64,000 nucleotides of DNA, taken from Bacteroidota bacterium (GTDB lineage Bacteria; Bacteroidota; Bacteroidia; Chitinophagales; Chitinophagaceae). This document shows, in pieces, positions 17,830 through 26,166 of the stretch (its first letter is position 1; every line of letters begins with the position of its first letter). The position numbers and the translations under genes were made by a program. Below the pieces are notes generated by a model. It had not been told where the DNA came from. It saw only the letters and a program-made list of their open reading frames with translations, and did not search any database. The stretch is taken from NCBI GenBank assembly GCA_018267955.1, contig JAFDXL010000002.1, forward strand, positions 124,001 to 188,000, read 5' to 3'.

Positions 17830-18950
17830 TATTTACCGCTCTTTGCTTCTGCCAGCGTTACAGGATAATCGCTCGGGCTCCATTTCCCTTTTATAACCCC
17901 GTTATCCAGCAGCATCAATCCGGGGTTGGAACGCAGGGCCGTCTTACTTACTGTCTGGTCGAACAAGTAAACTATAGCCTTATCCAGTCCGTTTTGCTTA
18001 CGGAAAGCCTCCCCTTCTTCTTTAGTTGCAGAGCACAATATGTAAGTAGGTGTGTTTTGCTTGTCTGCATCCTCTATCAAAGCACGTAGCTTATCCATAT
18101 GGTCAGTGCGAGCTTTAGATACATCATTGACATATAGCAGCAAGGTATTGCCTGGCTGGTTTAACACCTGGTCTGTTACATCATTGCCATCAAAGTCTGT
18201 AATTATAAAGTCTTTCAGCTTAGGCTCTGCATTTCCCTTTTGTATCAGCTTATCCTTACGATCTACGAACACCCAGGTAGTATCCTGCCACGGATAGTTT
18301 TGCATTGTAAACTCTTTACGTTGGCCGTTCTTTTCATAGATCATGATCGTTTCATACACATCAGGCGTAGCGCCCGGCGGTATTTTGCGCCCATCTATCA
18401 TATTAGTGCCTACTTTATACGGCAGGCAATCATGAAACGGTAAGTGCCTTAACGCATACCACTGCATACCGAAGGCGAATATTGCCGTCAGGATCATCAA
18501 TGGCGTACCGATTTTATTGCTTAATGCGGGATGTATACGTTTACGGTACAGGAACAGGATCATTCCCAATATTAGCAGAGCTACATCTTTAGCAAACGTT
18601 TCCTCGTTAGTGATCTTAATGCAATCGCCAAAACAGCCACACTCCTTTATCTTACCACTGAACAATACATAAGCTGTAAGGAAAGTGAAGAACGTGATCA
18701 GTAATAATAACAGTATGGAAAATACCCTTTGTGCGTATCCCAGCAAAACAGCCACCCCGGCGATGATCTCAAAAGCGATCATGAGAATAGAAAGCGTCAA
18801 TGAAAATGGCTGCATCCAGAACATGTGCCACACTTCAAAGAATTCATTCATCTTATAGCTAAGGCCCAGCGGGTCGTTAGCCTTTACAACTCCAGAAAAA
18901 ATAAACAACACACCTACTACTATCCGAATCAGCCAGATTACATATTTCAT
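17829..18950 (-). CDS. BT_3928-type DoxX membrane protein
   Basis: A 373-residue membrane protein. Residues 1-140 are a DoxX-like four-helix unit (VVGVLFIFSGVVKANDPLGLSYKMNEFFEVW, later CGCFGDCIKITN, a Cys-rich loop typical of DoxX and MauE relatives). A fifth segment follows at about 155-170. The last 200 residues are soluble and end in a thioredoxin-like part (DKAIVYLFDQTVSKTALRSNPGLMLLDNGVIKGKWSPSDYP) without a CxxC. The family is conserved in Bacteroidota under the name BT_3928; a redox role is suspected but not shown. It is translationally coupled to the downstream permease. A near-consensus -7 box TAACTTTA lies 41-48 bases upstream. Confidence 0.8.
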   Translation of the reverse strand: MKYVIWLIRIVVGVLFIFSGVVKANDPLGLSYKMNEFFEVWHMFWMQPFSLTLSILMIAFEIIAGVAVLLGYAQRVFSILLLLLITFFTFLTAYVLFSGKIKECGCFGDCIKITNEETFAKDVALLILGMILFLYRKRIHPALSNKIGTPLMILTAIFAFGMQWYALRHLPFHDCLPYKVGTNMIDGRKIPPGATPDVYETIMIYEKNGQRKEFTMQNYPWQDTTWVFVDRKDKLIQKGNAEPKLKDFIITDFDGNDVTDQVLNQPGNTLLLYVNDVSKARTDHMDKLRALIEDADKQNTPTYILCSATKEEGEAFRKQNGLDKAIVYLFDQTVSKTALRSNPGLMLLDNGVIKGKWSPSDYPVTLAEAKSGK

Positions 18951-19027
18951 AAAGGAATTCCTGTTTTGGTTGTAACTGTTATATGACTTCTAAAGTTAAA
19001 TAACCGTTTGAAAAAAACTGTTAAAGC

Positions 19028-19597
19028 CTATTTTGCCTCTTGTATTTTAATAAGCGCAAATATGGCATAGTTCACTATATCGCAGAAGTTGGCATCTGCA
19101 CCTTCAGATACAGTTGTTTGTCCTTCGTTTGCTATGATTTGCTTGATACGTAACAATTTTACTAATATCAGATCAACAAAAGACTGTTGAGATAATTCCC
19201 GCCATGCTTCGCCATAATCATGGTTTTTTTGCTGCATGAGGTTCTCTATCTCCAGCGCCTTTTCCTCGTACCATTTCTTTGCTTCTTCCGCAGACAGATC
19301 TATACCGGCATCTGCGGGCAACGCCTCCTGTATCAAGGCAATGATGCCATAGTTAACGATGCCAACAAACTCGCTCTCAATGGTATCTCCTATCTTTTGG
19401 GTACCTGTTTCCTGTATCTGGCGTATGCGCCATGCTTTGATATATACCTGGTCTACTATTGAAATAGCCCTCAAAACCCTCCACGAGGTTCCATAATCGG
19501 CTGCTTTTTTTACATACAGGTCTTTGCAGCGGTTAACTATATCCCTGTATTGCGCTAAAGTATTGGTAGTTGTGTTGGTGCTTACGCTATCCTGCAT
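19028..19597 (-). CDS. DUF1599 protein with two tandem copies of the domain
   Basis: A 189-residue protein of the DUF1599 (nucleotide modification associated domain 1) family. It is internally duplicated: residues about 15-90 and 107-185 both contain DYGxxWR (34-40, 128-133), a VDxxxxKxxRIxQI segment and IVNYxIxALI (80-89, 174-183). The biochemical function is not known to me. The gene faces folP, with only 14 bases between the two start codons. In many Bacteroidota this gene, the BT_3928 gene and folP stay together, as here, which implies a conserved but undefined link to folate or nucleotide metabolism. Its promoter element (TATTTTTG at 19620-19627) lies inside the folP coding sequence. Confidence 0.85.
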   Translation of the reverse strand: MQDSVSTNTTTNTLAQYRDIVNRCKDLYVKKAADYGTSWRVLRAISIVDQVYIKAWRIRQIQETGTQKIGDTIESEFVGIVNYGIIALIQEALPADAGIDLSAEEAKKWYEEKALEIENLMQQKNHDYGEAWRELSQQSFVDLILVKLLRIKQIIANEGQTTVSEGADANFCDIVNYAIFALIKIQEAK

Positions 19598-19611
19598 TTT
19601 CTTTGTACTGT

Positions 19612-20472
19612 ATGAGTTTCAAAAATACGGTTTTGCCGGTACAAACTACGCTGCAAAGCAGGGGCCAGCTGCTCGACTTGTCAAAACCTGTGACTATGGG
19701 CATTTTGAACGCAACGCCCGACAGTTTTTATAACAAAGGACGGGATAGCGATATGGCTAGCCTTTTGCGCAATGCTGAAAAAATGATCAGCGAGGGGGCC
19801 TCTATCCTGGACATTGGCGGGGCCAGTACCAAACCCGGATCGAAACTGATGCCTGCCGATGAAGAACTGGAGCGGGTAATTCCGGTAATCTCTGCTATCA
19901 GCAGGCAATTCCCCGATACCTGGCTATCTGTAGATACCTATAATGCTGCTGTAGCCCGCGAAGCGATAGCTGCCGGCGCCCATATCATTAACGACATCAG
20001 CAGTGGCGGCATAGACAACACTATGATAGAAACCGTAGCATCATTAAAAGTGCCGTATATAGCCATGCATATGCAAGGGTTACCTGAAACCATGCAAAAG
20101 AACCCTCAATACAACGATGTTACCAAAGAGGTAGTAGATTATCTGCGTAATAAGGCTGAGGAATGCCGGAATGCCGGAATTGCAGATATTATCGTTGATC
20201 CTGGGTTCGGGTTTGGCAAAACCCAGCCGCACAACTATGAGCTACTACGCAATATGCATACGCTCAGGATCATTGGAAAACCCGTACTGGCCGGGCTTTC
20301 ACGCAAGGGCATGATATGGCGTACCCTGGGCAACAGCCCTGATGAAGCGCTAAATGGCACCACAGCACTGAATATGGTTGCCTTGCAACAGGGTGCCAAC
20401 ATACTACGGGTACATGATGTAAAGGAGGCGATGGAAGTGATCAGGTTATACACAATACTTTATAACCACTAG
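19612..20472 (+). CDS. folP: Dihydropteroate synthase
   Basis: Cytoplasmic folate enzyme that joins 6-hydroxymethyl-dihydropterin pyrophosphate and p-aminobenzoate. The ATG at 19612 gives 286 residues, normal for the family; the longer frame would start inside the divergent DUF1599 gene. Signatures are VTMGILNATPDSF, the loop GASILDIGGASTKPG, AHIINDISSG, AMHMQG, DPGFGFGKT and AGLSRKGMI, covering pterin-binding and phosphate-binding loops. No cdaA-like gene follows; the next gene is convergent. The promoter must overlap the start region of the DUF1599 gene because the intergenic gap is only 14 bases. Confidence 0.95.
   Translation: MSFKNTVLPVQTTLQSRGQLLDLSKPVTMGILNATPDSFYNKGRDSDMASLLRNAEKMISEGASILDIGGASTKPGSKLMPADEELERVIPVISAISRQFPDTWLSVDTYNAAVAREAIAAGAHIINDISSGGIDNTMIETVASLKVPYIAMHMQGLPETMQKNPQYNDVTKEVVDYLRNKAEECRNAGIADIIVDPGFGFGKTQPHNYELLRNMHTLRIIGKPVLAGLSRKGMIWRTLGNSPDEALNGTTALNMVALQQGANILRVHDVKEAMEVIRLYTILYNH
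19620..19627 (-). promoter_or_regulatory. -7 promoter element of the DUF1599 gene, inside folP
   Basis: Minus-strand TATTTTTG fits TAnnTTTG, 23 bases before the DUF1599 ATG, and overlaps the first codons of folP. Confidence 0.5.
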
Positions 20473-20476
20473 TAAC

Positions 20477-21037
20477 TCAGTTGACCCTATAACCCAATGA
20501 AACACCCAACCTCACATCCGGGTAACCAGATGATCCATTGTCATATGATATTTCCTTTTGGGTGTAGTACGACATGCCTAAACCTGCAAAACAATCAATA
20601 AGCCAATGCCTGGTAAATGCAAATTGCCCGCCGGCGGCGCATCCTAAACCAACAGAATAACCGCTCAATTCAACATCGGGCCTCGAGAACCAAATACCGG
20701 CATCCACTCCTTGTCTGAAGTAATTACGATACATAAACTTAGCATAAGGTGCCACGAAAAACCCTTGTGACCTTGCCTTTTTATGGGTAGTATAAAAACG
20801 TTGTTCTACGGTCAGGTTATAGAATTTATACGCATCGTATATCCCGATAAAATCCTTCTTTTTACCGCCAGACAAATAGATGCTCGTTGTTGAGTTTCCA
20901 TCTGATTTAAATTCATAAGCCAGAGATGCGCCTCCAGCGAATACTGGATGAAGGACATTTGCCTTAATGATCTGCGCATCAGCTTTGCACAAACAAATAA
21001 GCAACACAAAAATAGCAAGAGGGTAATGCTTTAGCAT
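20477..21037 (-). CDS. Outer-membrane beta-barrel protein, function unknown
   Basis: A 186-residue protein with a signal peptide (LAIFVLLICLCKADAQ). Alternating strands rich in aromatic and Gly residues follow (GGASLAYEFKSD, FFVAPYAKFMYRNYF, GYSVGLGCAAGGQFAF, DCFAGLGMSYYTQKE), with a final strand VRLGVSLGYRVN. This is the pattern of small eight-strand outer-membrane barrels found in large numbers in Bacteroidota. No ligand or partner is apparent. It converges on folP with a 4-base gap and no visible terminator between them, and it is preceded on its own strand by the GNAT-like gene 18 bases upstream, so it may be cotranscribed with that gene. Confidence 0.7.
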   Translation of the reverse strand: MLKHYPLAIFVLLICLCKADAQIIKANVLHPVFAGGASLAYEFKSDGNSTTSIYLSGGKKKDFIGIYDAYKFYNLTVEQRFYTTHKKARSQGFFVAPYAKFMYRNYFRQGVDAGIWFSRPDVELSGYSVGLGCAAGGQFAFTRHWLIDCFAGLGMSYYTQKEISYDNGSSGYPDVRLGVSLGYRVN

Positions 21038-21055
21038 AATCTAAATATAGCTAAA

Positions 21056-22210
21056 TCAGCTGATAATCGGATGCCGTTTGAATTCCTTAGTCCTATCAAA
21101 TAAATACCTTAACGTCTGCAACTTACGGCTGTGGTAGGTGCCCAGGTGTTCGGCTATATTCACCATTTTAGGATTGAAATCACCGATCCATTGCATTTCA
21201 TAGTCCTGGTATTTGTTTGCCGGCTGTATCACATTTGCACCAGACATAATCAGGAAACCATCTACGCCTGTACCCTGGTATTCAGGTATGATGCCGAATA
21301 CTAAACCTACAAACCGTGAACATTTCCCAAAGCGTTTCAACCAAAGGAACTTCAGCTTTTCCCATAAACCAAACCTGCCATTCATGTGCTTAAAATACTG
21401 GTTAAGATCCGGCAGGTTGACCCAGAACCCAATCGGCTGATCGTTATGATAAATGAACCACATCAGATCCTCGTCTATAGCAGGCTTCATGGTTTTGAAC
21501 ATCCTCACCACCGTACGTTCTTCGATTTCTTTGCCACCACCATGCTTTGCCCATGCCTTGTTATAGATATAAGCGAAGTCTTTAGCGTATTTCTCTATAT
21601 CATTCTTCCTGATACGTCTGGCAGTGTAATCAGGCATTTTAGAGTATTTCTCGTATGCCACATAAAACTTTTCCTGCAGTCGATCTTTTACCCTTAACGC
21701 AAAACACAACTGCTCATAATATACCTGGAAGCCATAATTATAAAACAGATCTTTATAATACTCAGGGTTATAGTTCATGCAATACAATGGCTCCTGGAAG
21801 CCTTCCACCAACAATCCCCACCAACGTTCCCGCTCACCGAAATTTATGGGACCGTCCATAGCTTCCATTCCACGGGCTTGCAACCATTGTTTACAATGAT
21901 CGAACATATAATCAGCAGCCTGCTGATCATTGATACAGTCAAAAAAACCTATGCCTCCTGTTGGCTGATCGTTCTTATATTGCCTGTTTACGAATGCGGC
22001 AATCCTGCCTATTACCTTACCGTTATCACCCTTCAATAACCAACGCACACATTCTCCCTTTTTGAAAAACTTGTTCCTGGCAGGGTCAAATACCTCTTCT
22101 ATATCCTTATCCAGCGGGCGTATCCAGTTTGGGTTGCCTTTGTTGATGCTTGCCGGCAATTCCAAAAACAGCTTGATATCCTCTGCTGTCTTTACTTCAT
22201 GCATTTGCAT
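21056..22210 (-). CDS. GNAT-like hypothetical protein conserved in Bacteroidota
   Basis: The ATG at 22210 is chosen (384 residues, starting MQMHEVKTAEDIKLFLELPA) because a TAATTTTG promoter box lies 6 bases upstream and the family pattern begins at this point; the 28 extra residues of the longer frame would lie upstream of the promoter. The N-terminal third (PNWIRPLDKDIEEVFDPARNKFF, then VRWLLKGDNGKVIGRIAAFVNRQY) resembles an acyl-CoA N-acyltransferase fold, and the middle carries a FGERERWWGLLVEGF motif. No catalytic function is established to my knowledge. Cytoplasmic, with no membrane segments. It may be cotranscribed with the small barrel gene downstream. Confidence 0.75.
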   Translation of the reverse strand: MQMHEVKTAEDIKLFLELPASINKGNPNWIRPLDKDIEEVFDPARNKFFKKGECVRWLLKGDNGKVIGRIAAFVNRQYKNDQPTGGIGFFDCINDQQAADYMFDHCKQWLQARGMEAMDGPINFGERERWWGLLVEGFQEPLYCMNYNPEYYKDLFYNYGFQVYYEQLCFALRVKDRLQEKFYVAYEKYSKMPDYTARRIRKNDIEKYAKDFAYIYNKAWAKHGGGKEIEERTVVRMFKTMKPAIDEDLMWFIYHNDQPIGFWVNLPDLNQYFKHMNGRFGLWEKLKFLWLKRFGKCSRFVGLVFGIIPEYQGTGVDGFLIMSGANVIQPANKYQDYEMQWIGDFNPKMVNIAEHLGTYHSRKLQTLRYLFDRTKEFKRHPIIS

Positions 22211-22215
22211 GGGCG

Positions 22216-22223
22216 CAAAATTA
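22216..22223 (-). promoter_or_regulatory. -7 promoter element that decides the start at 22210
   Basis: Minus-strand TAATTTTG lies directly before the ATG, implying a very short or absent leader. Confidence 0.6.
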
Positions 22224-22381
22224 ACCAAACGTACCAATTGGGGCGTTGGCGCAGCTATGGATTCTATCAATTCAGGCATAAACCAACAAATCATAAAATC
22301 CTGCCATGCGAAATCGCAAATTCCAATTGTTAGATAATCTTAGCAATTTCAGTAGCTGTTTTTTCATAGATTGCAATACTG

Positions 22382-24406
22382 ATGCAATTCATCTCATGGG
22401 CCATATCCATCATATTGGCGGTAGCTGCCGGCTACTGGGTATACCGTACCGATAAAAAACGTGGCACTCCTATGCCGTGGCTTACAGCTGTATTACGCGG
22501 CATAGTTGTACTGCTTACCTTGTTGCTCTTATTGGCCCCACCTATCACTATCACCAAAAATGAAACAGAGAAGCCCGTCATCGTTTTTCTGCAGGATAAC
22601 TCTGCGTCCATTGCGACAGCTCTTGGCAAAGACACCTCTAATTATACAAAGACGGCACAACAGTTAACAGAAAGGCTAGCTGGCAAATACAAAGTAGTTA
22701 CCTGGGGATTTGGGGACAATGTGTCTACAGACAGCCCCTATCGCTTTACTAAGCCATCTACAGATATTGCAGCCGCGCTCAACAGGGTGCAGGAGTATTA
22801 CGGTACGCAAAACCTAGGGGCCGTCATCCTTGCATCCGACGGTAAGTATAACCAGGGCAGCAATCCCCTTTATCAGCAACTATCTATACAGCCGCCCGTT
22901 TACAGTATAGGCATTGGTGATGGCAGTGAACAAAAGGACTTACGCATCACGCAGGCTTACTACAATAAGACGGCTTCTTTAAACAGCCAATTCGAGATAA
23001 GGGCAGATATTGTAGCGACCTTATTAAAAGGATACAATAACACCCTGCGCTTATCAGAAAACGGGCAAGGCATTGGCACTGTTCCGTTAAGTATCAACAA
23101 TACAAACTACGACCGTTCCGTGTCTTTTGCAGTGAAAGCCGATAAGCCGGGATTACATCATTATATCATTGACGCGCCCGCTGCTGATGGCGAAACCAAT
23201 ACTACTAACAACCGCAAGGACATCTTTATAGAGGTTGTAGATGAAAAGAAGAACATCTTAATAGTGGGCAGTGCACCCCACCCCGATATCAATGCCATTA
23301 AAGAAGCATTGAGCGATGTGGAGACCTACAAAGTAACAGTGCATACGGGCGGCAACTTACCACCTCTTGGCAATTACCGTGTGATCATCGCACACGACCT
23401 ACCTTCCGTTATCTATAACTATCAATCACAGTTTGCAGCATCGCATAAACCGATATGGTATATACTGGGCAATCAGACAAACACTGCGGCATTGTACAAT
23501 GCAACACCTGCAACACTGAATGTGAATGTAGCGGCCATGCATGATGCCTATCCTGCTTTCAACCCTTCGTTCAGCATTTTTACCACACCACAAAACCTGC
23601 AGGCTATATTAGACAAAATGCCGCCACTGAGTGTGCCTATGGGTAGTATACAACCTAACGGCAATACTGATATCCTCTTCAAACAGAAAGACAATGGCCA
23701 GCCCTTATGGATACTGCAGCAAGGCACTACGCCAATGGCGCTGACCAGCGGTTCCGGTATCTGGAGATGGAGGCTATACGAGTATAAGAACTTCAATACG
23801 CACAACACCATTGATGAATGCATCCGGCAGACGGTGAGTTTCCTGGCAGCTAACAGTACGGAGAAGCCCTTTTATACATCGTTATCGAAGTATGTATGGA
23901 GCGACCAGGAAGCTGTATATATCAATGCCTATGTGCTGAATGCCAGTAACCAACAAATTAACACACCTGATGTGCAATTAACCATTACTGATAGTACAGG
24001 CAAAAAACAGAACTTCAGTTTTGAACGTAACGGCACATCTTACCGACTGAATACAGGAATATGGCCCGAAGGCAACTACACCTATACTGCACAAACACAC
24101 TACAATGGCACTGCATACTCCGCATCCGGCAGCTTTACCATAACGCATAGTTCACCGGAACAAATGGAAGGTGGCGCCGATTATAAGCTGCTATACAGTA
24201 TTGCAAAGAAATACAACGGATCATTTTTACCTGCTCAACAAATCGCTTCCCTCTACGACAGCGTTGTAAAGAACGAGAAGATCAAACCGGTGATACAATC
24301 CAATACTATTACCGTATCACTTGTGGACTGGAGATGGTACTTCCTTGTGATATTGATAATAGCAGTTGCCGAATGGCTGCTGAGAAAGTACTGGCTGGCA
24401 CAATAA
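22382..24406 (+). CDS. VWA-type membrane protein of unknown function
   Basis: A 674-residue membrane protein. Two N-terminal membrane segments (FISWAISIILAVAAGYWVY, and AVLRGIVVLLTLLLLLAPPITIT) precede a von Willebrand factor A-like domain at about residues 65-205. Its MIDAS-like start DNSAS and later LASDG fit, although the usual DxSxS is followed here by an irregular third residue set. A periplasmic region with Ig-like strands occupies the rest, and a final membrane segment (DWRWYFLVILIIAVAEWLL) lies at the C-terminus. Proteins of this layout occur in most Bacteroidota, sometimes near MoxR-type operons, but none is present here. It diverges from the GNAT-like gene. Confidence 0.75.
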   Translation: MQFISWAISIILAVAAGYWVYRTDKKRGTPMPWLTAVLRGIVVLLTLLLLLAPPITITKNETEKPVIVFLQDNSASIATALGKDTSNYTKTAQQLTERLAGKYKVVTWGFGDNVSTDSPYRFTKPSTDIAAALNRVQEYYGTQNLGAVILASDGKYNQGSNPLYQQLSIQPPVYSIGIGDGSEQKDLRITQAYYNKTASLNSQFEIRADIVATLLKGYNNTLRLSENGQGIGTVPLSINNTNYDRSVSFAVKADKPGLHHYIIDAPAADGETNTTNNRKDIFIEVVDEKKNILIVGSAPHPDINAIKEALSDVETYKVTVHTGGNLPPLGNYRVIIAHDLPSVIYNYQSQFAASHKPIWYILGNQTNTAALYNATPATLNVNVAAMHDAYPAFNPSFSIFTTPQNLQAILDKMPPLSVPMGSIQPNGNTDILFKQKDNGQPLWILQQGTTPMALTSGSGIWRWRLYEYKNFNTHNTIDECIRQTVSFLAANSTEKPFYTSLSKYVWSDQEAVYINAYVLNASNQQINTPDVQLTITDSTGKKQNFSFERNGTSYRLNTGIWPEGNYTYTAQTHYNGTAYSASGSFTITHSSPEQMEGGADYKLLYSIAKKYNGSFLPAQQIASLYDSVVKNEKIKPVIQSNTITVSLVDWRWYFLVILIIAVAEWLLRKYWLAQ

Positions 24407-24411
24407 GCGAC

Positions 24412-25782
24412 TTAGAAATTAACGCACTTTTCAGGATAGTTAACAGCATGCTTGTATACCAGGTTGCGTATGAAGTCATTGTCAGGCATTGGTTCCAGCT
24501 GCTCCTGCAATTGATCGATATCGTCAGGCAACACGCCATCCTTCAGATAGCCCATACCGTAGAAGTTACCTTTCCTTACCAGGATGCAACTCTGCTCATC
24601 CTCTGCAATGCCCTTGTCTATAAAAGCAAAAGTTGGTAACTGCTTTTGCAGCCAATTAACTGCATCATCCACTCTATTGTTATATTCATCGATATGAAGC
24701 AGCGCACTACATTCACCGGTGCAGCTATCTGCAAATACACCTTTGCTACAGTCGGCACTCTTTGCCAGGTTGCATAAACGTGCGCACAATCCAAATTCAC
24801 TGATCATTTCCCGCAGGCGGTTATGGCCTTCTATCAAAGTATTGAAAGTATGGATCGGCTTGAAGTAGTGCTTATTTTTCTCAATAGCAAAGCGTTTGTA
24901 TCCCTGCCTGTCTTCGTAAACAAACAGGCCAAATTTAGGCAGGTATCCCCGCTGGCTGCGATTGTATATAGGCCACAGGCGACGTATCTCCGTACTTTCC
25001 AGTATATGTGCCATCAGGTCTGTTGCACATTCTTTATAGCTGATGCGGTGAATGTCTCTCAGGAAATCCTGCTTTTGCTTGCCCGCCTTATTATTGCTGA
25101 AGTGGCTGCGTACCCGGCGCGACAAGTTCTTAGCCTTACCCACGTACACTACTTTACCAGTATTGTTATAGAAGTAATACACACCCGGCTGTTTCGGTAA
25201 GCGTTCTACTTCTTCCACAGGCACATGCGGCGGCAGGTATTGCTCGCTGTTACGTCCCTTCAGCATGGCAGCTATTACACCTTCGGCATCTTTCTCTAAC
25301 AACATGCTGAATAATTCGGCAGTAGCCAATGCGTCGCCACCTGCGCGGTGATGATTGGTAAGATTGATGCCTAACTGGTGGCAAAGCTTGCCGAGGCCAT
25401 AACTACGATAACCCGGTATGATCTTGCGCGCCAGGCGTATGGTACATAGCTTGCGCGTAGTAAGCTCATAGCCTGCAGACTCCATCTGGTATTTGAGGAA
25501 AGAATAGTCGAAATTGACATTGTGCGCTACAAATATCTTGTCCTGCAGCAACTCATGTATCTGCCCGGCTACCTCTGCAAATGATGGTGCATGCGCTACC
25601 ATTTCGTTAGTAATGCCCGTAAGCTTCTGGATGAAGAATGGGATGGGATTTTGAGGGTTGAGAAGCGTCTCATAAAAATGGATCACTTGCCTGCCGTCAT
25701 GTATCGCAATTGCTATCTCGGTAATGCCGTTGCTGGAGGCAAAACTTCCCGTGGTCTCAATATCTACAATAGCGTACAACAT
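24412..25782 (-). CDS. DEDD exonuclease fused to a GIY-YIG nuclease domain
   Basis: A 456-residue fusion. Residues 1-165 are a DnaQ/epsilon-like 3'-5' exonuclease (YAIVDIETTGSF with the DxE motif, FVAHNVNFDYSFLKYQM, NHHRAGGDALATAEL). Residues about 195-275 are a GIY-YIG nuclease of the UvrC/Cho type (LPKQPGVYYFYNNTGKVVYVGKAKNLSRRVRSHFS). The tail has several Cys residues (CARLCNLAKSADCSKGVFADSCTGECSAL), resembling the Cys-rich linker of UvrC homologues. The fusion is known in Bacteroidota and is often labelled exonuclease or DNA polymerase III subunit epsilon. A role in DNA repair, for example incision followed by trimming, is inferred. A near-consensus -7 box (TATCTTTA, 25792-25799) lies just upstream. 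Confidence 0.9.
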   Translation of the reverse strand: MLYAIVDIETTGSFASSNGITEIAIAIHDGRQVIHFYETLLNPQNPIPFFIQKLTGITNEMVAHAPSFAEVAGQIHELLQDKIFVAHNVNFDYSFLKYQMESAGYELTTRKLCTIRLARKIIPGYRSYGLGKLCHQLGINLTNHHRAGGDALATAELFSMLLEKDAEGVIAAMLKGRNSEQYLPPHVPVEEVERLPKQPGVYYFYNNTGKVVYVGKAKNLSRRVRSHFSNNKAGKQKQDFLRDIHRISYKECATDLMAHILESTEIRRLWPIYNRSQRGYLPKFGLFVYEDRQGYKRFAIEKNKHYFKPIHTFNTLIEGHNRLREMISEFGLCARLCNLAKSADCSKGVFADSCTGECSALLHIDEYNNRVDDAVNWLQKQLPTFAFIDKGIAEDEQSCILVRKGNFYGMGYLKDGVLPDDIDQLQEQLEPMPDNDFIRNLVYKHAVNYPEKCVNF

Positions 25783-25799
25783 TCTTACTTAAAGATAGG

Positions 25800-26057
25800 T
25801 AAACTTCAGGCTCGCTAAACAAGCAATATTATTATTTATAATCAAATAATTAGATATGATACAATATCCAATTTGTTAGAAAATGTTAGTTTTTGCTAGT
25901 CTTTTAAGGCTTTTAGTTTTCTTGAGTGCGGATATGAAATTGGTTAGGGTTTATATGTCAAAGAACTGCTACAAAATTAACGCTTTTTGAAGAGGTAATA
26001 AAAATTATAAGTAAGCCATTAAGCGGTTGCGGTAGCCAACTTTATCTGATTTATAAT
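25800..26057. other. Intergenic AT-rich stretch without a recognisable gene
   Basis: Between the exonuclease gene and the CLC leader I find no open frame of convincing length and no strong hairpin. The sequence is AT-rich. Confidence 0.5.
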
Positions 26058-26065
26058 TATATTTG
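26058..26065 (+). promoter_or_regulatory. -7 promoter element of the fluoride-responsive transcript
   Basis: TATATTTG fits TAnnTTTG and lies 8 bases before the start of the riboswitch stem, so transcription would begin at about 26070 and include the whole aptamer. Confidence 0.7.
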
Positions 26066-26073
26066 CCGCAGTA

Positions 26074-26128
26074 AGGAAATGGTGTCTTCCTGTTATAAAC
26101 CGCTTAAAAGAAGCTGATGGCGCCTGCA
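26074..26128 (+). promoter_or_regulatory. Fluoride riboswitch (crcB motif)
   Basis: The leader of the CLC gene folds as the crcB RNA. Stem P1 is AGGAA (26074-26078) with TTCCT (26087-26091). Its loop ATGGTGTC (26079-26086) contains the pseudoknot strand. Stem P2 is GCTT (26102-26105) with AAGC (26111-26114). The conserved segment CTGATGG follows, and GGCGCC (26119-26124) pairs with GGTGTC (26081-26086) to make a six-pair pseudoknot with two G-U pairs. The joining AAACCGC and trailing CCTGCAGA also match known examples such as the Pseudomonas syringae RNA as I recall it. The class binds fluoride through magnesium ions and turns on genes for fluoride export. The gene content downstream (CLC-F-like, pyrophosphatase) agrees. 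Confidence 0.9.
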
Positions 26129-26166
26129 GACCGCAACTATATGTTGCCTAATCGTTTAATGCAGGT
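26123..26166 (+). promoter_or_regulatory. Likely expression platform: start-site sequestration
   Basis: CCTGCA (26123-26128), which overlaps the pseudoknot strand, is complementary to TGCAGG (26160-26165), which ends one base before the ATG at 26167 and contains the only AGG-like ribosome-binding bases. A small hairpin, GCAAC (26133-26137) with GTTGC (26143-26147), lies between. No T-run follows, so translational rather than transcriptional control is inferred. Confidence 0.6.
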
